Source of the DNA: Ramlibacter paludis
GTDB lineage: Bacteria > Pseudomonadota > Gammaproteobacteria > Burkholderiales > Burkholderiaceae_C
Direction of reading: 5' to 3'
NCBI RefSeq assembly: GCF_022012305.1
Contig: NZ_JAKLTM010000003.1
Coordinates: 124,001-188,000 of the forward strand
DNA length: 64,000 bases
Of the stretch, positions 1-12,000 are shown one piece after another. Position numbers and translations under genes: made by a program. The notes beneath the pieces were generated by a model, which worked only from the letters and a program-made list of their open reading frames with translations, searched no databases and was not told where the DNA came from. Numbering within the stretch: the first letter of the stretch is position 1; the number at the start of each line of letters is the position of its first letter.

Positions 1-3000
1 GTGCTGCCTAACGATCCCTACGGAGCGCCGGCCTTCGGCGCAACCCCGCTGAACAAGGCCGACAGCGACATCATCCTGCTGGGCGGGATCGAGAACACCT
101 TCGGCCACACCACCATCGTCAACGAGCGCGGCAACGTCCGGGCCGACCAGCCCGAGCTGCGGGTGACGGACCCGAACAGCCCGTCGGTCGTGAAGAGCCC
201 GATCTTCGACGAAGCATTGATCCGCACCAACACGATCGTGGTGAAGGCCAGCGGCGACATCGGCAACCAGAACGCGGGCGGCTCGCGCAAGGCTCTGGAA
301 GTCGAACTGCTGCGCATCCAGCATGCCGTCCTGGCGACCGACACGGTCTCCCTGAAGGAGGTGTCGTTCCAGGCCGAGGCGGGCGGCGACGCGGTGCTCG
401 ACATCACGCTGCACGACCGCACGACGGCCAGCGGCCCGCTGACGGTGGTGATCGACAAGATCACCGCCGGCGACGACGTCGACGTGGTGATCAACGACAG
501 CAAGGCGGGCAACACGCCGTCGACGCTCACGGGCGTGTCGGTGCAGACCTTCGACCCGCCGGATCTCTCGACCACCAAGGCCCGCACGGGCAGCTTCTTC
601 CGCTACTGGAGCCCGGACGAGGACGGCGGAGCGGCCTACTACGACTTCATCGCCCGCTCGCTGAACACCACGGCAACGGAGGTGGACTCGACCTACGTCT
701 TCAACCAAGTCCGCGCGGGTGACGACATCGACATCGGCCACGTCACCACGACGGCGCCGTTCGGCGAAGCGCGCACCTACCGCACCACGGACCTCAGCTA
801 TGGCGCGATCAATCCCGACAAGACCACGCCGATCACGGTGACGCCGGCGGCGTCCTCGACGACGGTCAACTTCGTCATCTCCCTCGATGTCGACTGGGCC
901 GGCAAGCAGCCCGACAGCGAGACCGAGCAGATCTGGCTGACCACCAACGGCAACATCACCGCCACCGAACTGGTCGGCGACATGCTGGTCGGCCACATCC
1001 ATTCCACGGGCGGAGACGTGACGCTGACTTCGCCGCAGCGGATCCTGGACGCCGACGGCCAGCCGGGCATCGACGTCACCGGCGACGACATCACCATGAC
1101 GGCCGGCTCCCCCGGCAACGCCGGTGGCGTCGGCCTGGCCACGGACTTCCTGGAGATCAACGTCGACCGCAACAATGCGACCGGCGTGCTGACGGTGACG
1201 GACACCGCGGGAATGTCCACGGCCGGCGTGTTCCTGAGCGACCTGCTCGGGAACATGCGGGTGGACATCGTGCACACCAAGGCGGATGTCTCGCTGCGCA
1301 CCGTCAACGGCTCCATCCTGGAGGGCCGCCCGGGCGGCATCGCCTCCGACAAGGACGCCGCCGCCGACGTGATCGGCAACACCATCGCGATCGATGCGAA
1401 CGGCTCCAACGCGGACATCGGCACGAGCGGCAACGACCTCGAGATCGATTCCTCCGTTTACCAGACCGGCACGGTGAGCCTGGAAGCCGCGCGCAGCCTG
1501 TACGTGGCCGAGACCGACGACACCTTGCGCCTGGTGCTGGCCCACACCTACACGGGCGACATCCGCCTCACGGTGCGGGATTCCGCCAACGGCCTGCTGG
1601 ACGAGAACGACGACCTGGTGCTGCTCGGCTCCGGAACGGCTCGCTTTGCCGAAAGCAATGCGACCGCCGGCGGCAGCAACCCGGACGCGTCGCGCACCAT
1701 CGCGCACGGCCAGGTGTTTGCGGAAGCCGGTGCAGTGACCTTGCTCGTCGGCGACGACATCGACTTGCACGCGAACAGCCAGGTGGTGGCGGACCGCGGC
1801 ATCGCCATCTACGGCGACGCCAACTTCCGTGACGGGGTCAACCAGCTTGCCGACCTCGACGCGGGCTTCGGGACCGACATGGTCCTGCGCGGACGCCTGA
1901 TCGCCAACGCACACTTGGTCACCGCCGGCAGCCAGACGCTGTCCGGCGACCCGATCGGCGTGGCCCAGGCCGAAGTGCAGACCGGCCCGGTGTACCAGAC
2001 CTCCATCTGGGGCAACGGCGATGCCGACCTGTTCCAGTTCGGCGACGCCAGCGGCGCCACCGGCACGACAACCTGGGGCATCGACGGCTACATCTACCTC
2101 GGCGCGAAGACGCGCGTCCACGGCGGCCAGACGGCTGCCACGATCGGCACGCCCGCGGCGCCCGGCAACGACGGCGAGGACCGGTTCGCGGTGTACTTCC
2201 TGCAGGACACGGCCAGCATCACTTCGCCGGCGACGCAGTACCTCGACCCGGTGACGAACACGCTCGTGACGGTGTCCCTGGTGGCCGGCGTCCCGACGCT
2301 GGATCCGCAGCACACCCTGACGCTGGACGGGCAGGCCGACAGCGACACCTACGAGATCCACTCGCTCGGCAGCCGTGGCAACGCGCGCAACTACGTCATC
2401 AACATCCTCGACAGCGGCCAGTCCAACGACGGCGGCGACGAAGCGTTCATCGACAGCTACTCCAACGGCATCGACCCGGGAACGGGCCAGCCCTACGGAT
2501 CGGACGACATCTTCCTGCTGCGGGCCGCTTCCTACCTGCCGAACGAAGCCGCCGATTCGCCGGGCTTCGTCGCCATCCTGCACGGCAATCTCGCCGAGTA
2601 CCAGGACGTCGTCGCGAACAACGAGAGCAGCCGCGAAGTCCAGCGCATCAACTACGACACGGGCCTGAACGGACGGCTCAACGTGCAGGGCCGCTCCGGG
2701 AACGACGCCTTCTTCGCCGACGACACCACCGTCATCACCACGCTGGATGGCGGCGCCGGCAACGACCAGTTCCAGGTCGGCCAGATCTTCGGGCAGCAGC
2801 GCAACGTCGCGGACGGCCACCTGCTCGCGCAGGACGTCTTCCCGGACCTCGTGGCCACCACGCGCGGCTGGCTCAGCGCCGGCTCCAACGCGCCCATGCT
2901 GGTCCAGGGCGGCACCGGCAACGACGAATTCCGCGTGTACTCCAACCAGGCCGAACTCCGGCTGGAAGGCGACGACGACAACGATTTGTTCATCGTGCGC

Positions 3001-6000
3001 GCCTTCGCGCTCGCCGCGACGGTCGATTTCGACTGGAATAACGACGGCGTGCAGAACAAGGCCGACCTCGACGCCGGCGTGGCCGTGCTCAAGAAGCTGG
3101 ACGAGATCCGCCTGGCCAACCCGGGCTTCACGCTCGCGCAGGTGGTCAACGCGCTGCCGGCAAGCATGATCGGCACGGCGTCGCCGACCTACCGCACGCA
3201 GCTCGCCGCCAAGCTGGCGGCGCTGCCGCCGGCCGGCACGCACAGCGCCTTCGATGTCAACCGCGACGGCGGCATCAACTTCCTGGACCTCATGCTGACG
3301 GCCTCCACGTCCGACGACACGATCGTGCTGGACGCCGAAGGAGTCGCCACGCCGCAGATCGGCCTGGGCTTCTCCGTGGCACAGGCGCCGGACATCCGCG
3401 CCGGCGGCGGCCAGGACGAGGTGCGCTACAACGTGAATGCGCCGGTCTCCGTCGACGGCGGTGCCGGCTTCGACAAGCTGGTGATCCTGGGCACCGAGTT
3501 CGCCGACGACATCGCCATCACCGAAAAGGGCATCTTCGGTGCGGGCCTCAACGTCCGCTACGACCAGGTCGAGGTCGTGGAAGTCGATGGCCTGGAAGGC
3601 GACGATGAGTTCTTCGTGCAGTCCACGGCCTTCGGCGTCGCCTACCGCGTGATCGGCGGGCTCGGTTCCGACACGATCAACGTGGCCGGCGACGTGGTCG
3701 AGGACATCATCACCCGCGAGCTGGAAGGCGCCTCGGGTGCGGTGAACCACCTGGTGCGCTCCGGCGACGCGCTGTACGACGGCCTGGTGGTGGACGGCTT
3801 CGACTACAACGTGGCCAACCCGAGCGAGGGCATCGTCGTCATCAACGAGGGGGCCGACGGCTTCACGGCGGTGCGCGAAGGCGGCCCGCGCCAGGCCGAC
3901 AGCTACACGGTGCGGCTCGCCCGCGAGCTGCAGGTCGGCGAGGTGGTGTACGTCACCGTCTCCGCGGCGCGCAGCCCGCAGGAAGAGGAAGAGAACACCT
4001 TCGCCAATCCCGCGCCGCTGCCCGGCGGCAAGGGCGACTCCATCTGGCTGTCCACGGTGGCGCCGGCGAACCTCAATGCGCCGACGGACGCCGAGTTCCA
4101 GCGCACGATCACGGTCAACGGCGTGGCGAAGCAGGTCAATAACCGCTCCGTCGTCCTGACCTTCACCCACCTGAACTGGGACGACGAGCAGACGGTCTAC
4201 CTCTACGCGCCGGACGACACGCGCGCCGAGGGCGACCGCGTGGTGGTCATCCAGCACTCGGTGATTTCGCCGACCTCGGCCGATTACGACGGCGCCGACG
4301 TGCGCAACGTCGAAGTCGAGGTGCGCGACAACGACACCCCCGGCGTCTACATCACCGAGGTGGATGCGGGCGGCGTCGAGGACGGCCGCACGCTGGTGAT
4401 CGAAGGCGAGGGCACGACCGGCCTCACCGACGAGATCCGGCTGCAGCTGGCCAAGGATCCGGCGGCGGGCAGCAAGGTCGTCGTCGACCTCGTGGTGAAC
4501 GAGCTCGCCGACCAGGCCGTGAGCCTGTTCCGCAAGGTGCCGGGCGACACGCGCCTGAACCTGTTCGCCACCCCGGTGTGGAACGCCGGCTACAAGGGCT
4601 GGGTGCTCGGCACGGCGACCTTCGACACCACGCAGGCGGGCTGGAACGACCCGCTGCGCGTGGGCATCGAGGCGCGCGACGATTTCGTCCGCGAAGACAT
4701 GCAGACGGCGGTGCTCCGCTTCGAGCGCAATGCCGCCACGACCGATGCGAACTACGTCTTCCCGAACCTGCGTTCCGGCCTGCAGCTGCTGGACGTGGAA
4801 GTGGTCGACAACGAGACGGCCGGTGCCGTGGTGCTGGAAAGCGGTGGCAGCACGGTGCTGGTGCCCGACCTGCCGGCCGGCTCCGGCGTCAATGACGACT
4901 ACGACATCCGCCTCACGCGCCAGCCGACGGCGGCGGTGCAGGTCGCGGTGCTCACCGACGGCCTGGCGGACGTGGTGTCCGTCGACGGCGTCACCGTGAC
5001 GCCGAACGACTACGTCGAGGTCGGCGGCTTCCGGCCGACCCAGGTGTTCGCCGGCTTCGTCGTGTTCGGCACCGACGGCACGCATGCCACGGTGACGCGC
5101 GGCGCGGGCTCCGACCTGGGCAGCTTCATCGACGAAGGCTTCCATGCCGGCCAGCTGATCCGCATCGGCGGCGCCGCCGCCGGCAACAACGGCGACGTGA
5201 CGGTGCTGTCGGTCACGGACAAGACGATCACGCTCACCACCGCTCTGGGCGGCCCGCTGGGCGCGTCCGCCGGTGCGGTCGCCCTCAGCGACCTGGCCAG
5301 CGAGGAGGTGTTCCGCGGCGTCGTCAGCTACGGCGTGTCGCCGGTGACCGACCAGTTCCCGGGCGAGTACCTGATGCGCAGCCTCGCCTTCAACCAGCAG
5401 GGCTGGCTCGGCGAGGGCTTCCTCGAGGGCATGTGGGTCCGCGTGATCAACCAGGCGAACCCGGCGCAGGAGATCGAGCTGAAGATCCAGCTGATCCGCG
5501 GCGACAACAAGACCAAGGACACCAAGCTGCAGTTCACCAGCGAGACGGCGCTGCCGGCCTGGCTGAAGGCCGGTCCGGTGGACGTCCGGGTGGTCCGCAT
5601 CGCGGCAGCCGCGGGCTTCACCACGGCCAACTGGTACCAGCTGCAGAACGTGGAGCTGGAGGCGGACACCTCCTACTTCGTGCCGCCGATGCGCGAGGGC
5701 GTGAAGATCTTCCCGGTCTCCACGCACACGCTGTCCAAGCTGCGCGGCCCGCTGGCGGTGGAAGGCGGCCCCACGGGCGCCGACCGCTCGCTCACCAACG
5801 GCGTCAAGCTGCCCGGCGAGACCGACACCTACCTGATCGCGATCGGCGCCCAGCCGCCCGAGAGCCAGCAGATCGACGTCCTGAACATCTTCAACGACAG
5901 CAGCCAGGCCGACACCATCGGCACGATGGACGACACCACCCTGCGCGGCTTCGGCATGGCGGAGGACCTGGACTTCGGCGCCCTCACGGGCCCGACCTTC

Positions 6001-9000
6001 GGGGAAGGCAGCGTCTTCCCGGGCGGCATCAGCTTCGGCAAGGTCAACTTCGGCGCCGGCGGCTTCGGTACCGACGGCAACGAGAGCACCGTCGAGGTCC
6101 TGAACCTGATGCTGGGCGAAGGCAACGACCGGCTGAACATCACCGACACGCTGCATCCCGCGCCCTTCGTGTCCGCGGAGAACGTGTTCCAGTTCAAGTC
6201 CACCGCCACGGGCGGCGAGATCTCGCGCGACAAGTTCGACTGGAAGGCGCAGGGCTTCCTGCCTGGCCAGAACGTCACGATTGCCGGCCTGTCCGGAAGC
6301 TGGACGGTCGTGGAGGTGCGCGACGCGATCAAGCAGGTGCCAAATGGCTCCGGCGGCTTCGTCAATGTGCAGGATCCCAACGACAACTCCATCCTGGTGT
6401 TGTCGGGCGCGCCGCTGCCGCTCACCGGCACGGCGAACCGCAAGATCCTCGCGGTCGACAAGCTGGTGAACACCACGGTGGCCATGGCCATCACCCACAC
6501 CGACACCGGCGGGACGCTGAAGCGCCTCGATGGCGGGCTGTGGACGAACGACGGCTTCCTGAAGGGTCACCTCGTGTCCCTGGGTGCCCCCGGCAGCGCC
6601 GTGCAGTACCGCGTGCTCGGCATCAACGGCGACACGATGGAACTGCAGGGCGTGCCGCTTTCCACCCAGGCGAACGTCACCCGGCAGGTCTGGGTGCAGG
6701 GCCCGCACGGCTCGCTCACCGTGGCGCATGGCGGCGGCAACATGTACGTAGAGACCGAAGGTTCGTTCGACAAGCGCACGACCTCGGGCAACAACGTCTT
6801 CACCCGCCTGGACGGCCGCAGCTGGACGGCGGACGGCTACGAAGTCGGCCAGTACGTGCAGCTCGCCGGCGAAGCGCAGACGCGCCAGATCCTCGGCTTC
6901 GTCAACGCCGATGCATCGCTCAAGCCGGCTGGCTCCTTCGCGAGCTGGGGCACGGGCTCCGCGATGCGGCTGTCCGGGCCGGTCTTCACGACGGCGACCG
7001 TGAACAACTTCAACGTGCACGTGGCCGAGCCGCGCGAAGTCGCGGTCGACGTGCCGCTCACCGTCACGGTGGACAAGCTGTCCTGGACCGGCGGCAACTG
7101 GACCGCGGCCGGCTTCTACGTGGGCCAGGTCGTGTACGTCGAGGGCGTGGCCGGCGGCTTCACCGTCGCCCAGCTCACGGGCGGCGACATGGTGCTGCAG
7201 GGCGCGGCGCTCCCGGCGTCGGTCGGCTCCAGCGCGGCCAATCCCACCATCCGCGTGTACGGCTACGACGTGCGTGTCGACGGCGGGCGGCGCATGGGCG
7301 GCGACACCATCACCGTCAGCGGCGGTGCCGGTCCCGACAGCCCGCTGGTCGTCTATGGCGATACCAGCCAGGACGGCGTCTGGTACTCGGGCCACAGCTA
7401 CGACCGTCTCGGCCTCGAGTTCGGCGAAAAGCCCTTTGACCCGTTCCCCAACCTGCCGGACGACGAGAACGAGGACAACGAGTGGGTGTTCCCGGTCGCC
7501 AACCCGTACAGCTACGCGGGCAACGACGTGATAGACGCGCGAGCGCTGTTCGCGGGCACCAGCGCGGCCAGCCTGCCGTCCGTGGGCTTCACCGCCTACG
7601 GCGGCGCCGGCAACGACGTCATCTACGGCAGCCAGGCGGGTGACCACCTCGCCGGCGGTTCCGGTAACGACACGATCTTCGGCCAGCGCGGCGTGGACCA
7701 CATCTACGGCGACTCCGGCGTCAACGTGGACATCCTCACGCGCGCGCTGACGATTCCGACGGTGGACGCCAGCCCCGCGCCGAGCGTCAATCCCGCCCTG
7801 GAGGCGACCGACTCGACCTTCAAGCCGGTCAAGTCGCCGGTGCGCGACGGTCTCGTGGCGGGCCGCGACACGCTGTACGGCGACGGTCCCGGCACGGTGG
7901 CGGGCGGTCCCGAATCCGCGTACGACGACATCATCTTCGGCGACCACGGCTCCATCGTGCAGAGCGTGGTGGATCCCAACCTGCCGGACGGGCGGCCGCA
8001 GAAGATCCAGACGACGGCGATCACCACGCTGGTCAGCATCCATTCGAAGGAACTGCAGAACGGCACCGACGACGTGATCTTCGGCGGCCTGGGCCGCGAC
8101 ATCGTGATCGGCGGCGCGGGCAACGACATGGCCGATGGCGACGAAGCCGACGACCTGGTGTTCGGCGACAGCGTCACCGCGCTCACGCGGCGCCCCGGCG
8201 ACATCACCAGCACGCGCTTCGAGACGCTGGCGGGCACGCTCCTGTACAGCCGCAGCGATATCGGCACCGGCACCAATGCCTACAACAGCGGCGAGCTGCT
8301 GGTGGATGGCGTGGCGCGCAACTACCGCGACCCGGACGGCGCGCCGTGGTGGGCCGAGTACACGATCGACTACAAGGCACTGCACACGGTCGACATGGAC
8401 CGCGGAATCGTCGGCGCCGGCAGCTTCGGCAACGACTACCTGGCCGGCGGCCAGAAGCACGACCTCGTCTTCGGACAGCTGGGCAACGACGTGGTGCAGG
8501 GCGACGGCGGCATCGACGATGCGTTCGCGGCGACGAAGCACGTGGGTGCCACCCGCACCCCGGGCGGCATCAACGACCCGATCGGGCCGCTGAGCGTGGT
8601 CGCCTCGTACGAGGCGGCGACCGACGGCGAGGACTACATCGAGGGCGGCGGCGGCAACGACGTGGTCTTCGGCGGTCTCGGCCAGGACGACATCGTGGGC
8701 GGCAGCTCCAGCCACTTCGGCCTCGCGATCAACGCCAACCCGCTGAAGAACGAGCGTCCGGACGGCAGCGACATCCTGTTCGGCGGCGCGGCGACCAACA
8801 TCGCGCGCAACGACCTGGGCGATGCCACGCTCACCGACGCCGCGGGGACCAACGCCAACAAGGACGTGGTCACGAACGTGGTGAACGGCCACTCGCTGGA
8901 TGCGGACACCATCGTCGGCGACAACGGCGACATCATCCGCATCGTGGGCCTGAACCACGTCGACGGGCAGGGCGTGCTGGCGGGGCAGCTGTACGTCTCG

Positions 9001-12000
9001 TTCAAGTACGACGACCCGGTCACCTTCGCCGGCAACGGCTACGGCGACCAGAAGATCATCGTGCGCGGCGTGCGCCAGCTCGACTACACCGCGGGCGGCC
9101 CGGACTTCCGTCCCGACCTGTTCGGCTCGTACACCAACCCGAACGACCACGACGCCGACGGCTACTTCACCGTGGACGGCCTGAAGTCGCGCATCGACAT
9201 CGGCGGCGCCGACGAGGTGCACGGCGAGGGCGGCGACGACACGATCTACCTGGGCGCGGGCGCGGACATCGCGTTCGGCGACGGCCAGGACGACGACATC
9301 ATCGGCGGCTGGGGCAACGACTGGATCTCGGGCGGCACGGGCCAGGACGGCGTGATCGGCGACGACGGCCGCATCTTCACGAGCCGCAACACGGCGGACG
9401 CCACCAAGGCCGAGAGCATCTTCGGGATCGCCGCGCTGCTCGCGAGCGACCCCGACACGCGCACGAGCCAGGGCAACGTCCTCAACGAGTTCATCTACAC
9501 CCCCGGCCAGATGCAGACGGAGACGATCAACGTCGCCGGCGAACTCAAGAAGACGGTGGACCTCACGCCTTACGGCCTGACGCCGCTGGCGCTGGCGCTC
9601 GGCGAGAACCCGCTGTTCCGGCCGGTGTTCGCCGACGACGTGGTCTTCGGCGGCCTGGGCGACGACTTCCTGCACGGCGGCGCCGGCGACGACGCGATGC
9701 TGGGCGGCGAGGCCCTGCCCGAGTCCTACGACGTGCGCTTCGACCTGTCGGGCCAGGTCGCCGGCCTGGTCCGCACCGACTTCTCGCGGCCGTACAACCC
9801 GGGCAACCTGCTGTACTTCGGCCCGGACACCGACCCGTGGAACGCGCCGAAGCCGGTGCAGCCGCGCCTGGGTGAGTTCTTCCTGTACGACGAGTACGAC
9901 CCGCGCCGCACCATCCTGTTCGTGGACAACACCGGGGCCGTGTGGGACGACGACACGCCGATCCCGGCGGGCAAGACGCTGCTGGACCTGAAGCAGTACT
10001 TCCTGAACTTCGCCGACACCGAAGGCATGAAGATCGGCGGCTACACGCAGTTCAACAACAACGGGACGCCGATCACCACGTCCTTCCAGTACCGCCAGAG
10101 CGACGGCGAGGACGCCATCTTCGGCGGCCTGGGCAACGACTGGATCGTGGGCGGCACCGGGCGCGACCACATGTACGGCGGCTGGGGCAACGACCTGCTG
10201 AACGCCGACGACACGCTGGGTGCGATGGCGGGGACCTACGACGGCACCGGCGCGCTGAACAACGCGCCGGACACGCACGCGTCCTACGAGGACCGCGTGT
10301 TCGGCGGGGCAGGGCTCGACATCCTGATCGGCAACACCGGTGGCGACCGGCTGATCGACTGGGCGGGCGAGTTCAACAGCTATCTCGTGCCGTTCGCGCC
10401 TTTCGGCATGGCGACGGTTAGCCGGCAGGTCAACCCGCAGCTGTTCGACTTCCTGTACGCGCAGGCCTGGAGCGACGGTTCCGACCCGACGCGCACCGCC
10501 GACACCGGCGACCAGAACGCCAAGGTGAAGTACAGCAACGTCAACCAGCTGATGGGCGGCATCCACAGCGAGATCGGCCTCATCACGCAGCAGGACCACG
10601 GCTACTGGCAGGACCAGACCGGCGGCCCGACCGATCCGCAGCCGGGCAACATCCCCGGTGGGCCGCGCGACGTGAAGCGCACGGCGGACTTCAACGCCGG
10701 CACCCTCGCGGGCATGGCGCCGGACAGCGGCACGTTCGCCGTCAGCAACGGCGCACTGTCCGTCACTTCGTCCGCCAGCACGGGCGATGCGGTCGCGGTC
10801 TGGTACACCGAGGAATACCTGCCGACCTACTACGAGATCGTCGCGTCCATCCAGACGGACAAGCCCACGGGCGGCGCCAAGGCCAACGCCTACATCATCT
10901 TCGACTACCAGTCGCCGACCGATTTCAAGTTCGCGGGCATCAACGTCTCGAACAACAAGATCGAAATGGGCCACCGCACCGCGGCGGGCTGGATCGTCGA
11001 CGCGCAGTCCACGGCCCCCGTGCAGATCAAGCCGAACCAGGCCTACGAGGTGCTGGTCGCGGTGAACGGGACGAACGTGACGGTGACGGTCGATGCGAAG
11101 TCGTATTTCACATTCACCTTTGCGGCGCGCGTGATCGACGGCGTGGGCTACGGCCTCAACAAGGGCTTCCTGGGCGTGGGCTCGCAGCAGGCCAAGGGCA
11201 CTTTCGACAACGTCTCGCTGCGCATGCTGCCGGCGACCGTGACCTTCCAGGCCACCGAAGCCTTCGCCGCCGGCACCGGCCCGCTGTTCGGCGCCGACGC
11301 CACGGGCAGCTGGTCGGCCACGGGTGGCCGCTATGCCGGTGCACCGGCGGGCGGGGTGGACCCGGCGATCAGCCTCGCGCGGCTCGCCGTCAACCAGCTG
11401 CAGCCCGGCTCGACGCTGGACCTGTCCGCGGTGGTGAACACGCAGGGCCGCGCCGGCTTGGTGTTCGACTACTACGGCCCGCAGGACTTCAAGTTCGTGG
11501 CGATCGACGCCGTGACCGACCAGGTGCTGGTCGGCCACCGCACCGCGCGTGACGGCTGGGCGATCGATGCCGCGTTCGCGCGCGACATCGTGGCCGGCAC
11601 GAACTACACGCTGGCGATGTCCATCCGCTACAGCGTGGCGACGATCAGCGTCAACGGCTCGGTGGTGGGCAGCTACTCGTTCAACGGCGTGCCGGTGGAC
11701 GGCTGCTTCGGCGTCTTCTCCCGCGCTGCGAGCACTTTCGACGACGTCTCGATCCGCACCAACGATCCGGCCTTCGCCACCGGTGCGGCCTTGCTGGCCG
11801 CCGGCACGCCGGATGCGAGCGGTGCCGACGTCACGGCGTCGGTGGCGGCGATCGAGCCGCTGTTCGAGGAGGCCCTGCGCCGCTGGTCGGCCACCGCGGA
11901 CGCGGGCGCCCTGGCGGCGATGCGCTCCGTCGACCTGCGCGTGGCAGACCTCGCCGGCGATGCGCTGGGCCTGTACGAGGACGGCGTCGTGTACATCGAC

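Noticed and set aside
5433..7439. A 668-codon frame inside the giant gene on the same strand
   Set aside because: It is Arg/Gly/Ala-rich out-of-frame translation of repeats; the giant frame reads through with recognisable domains.
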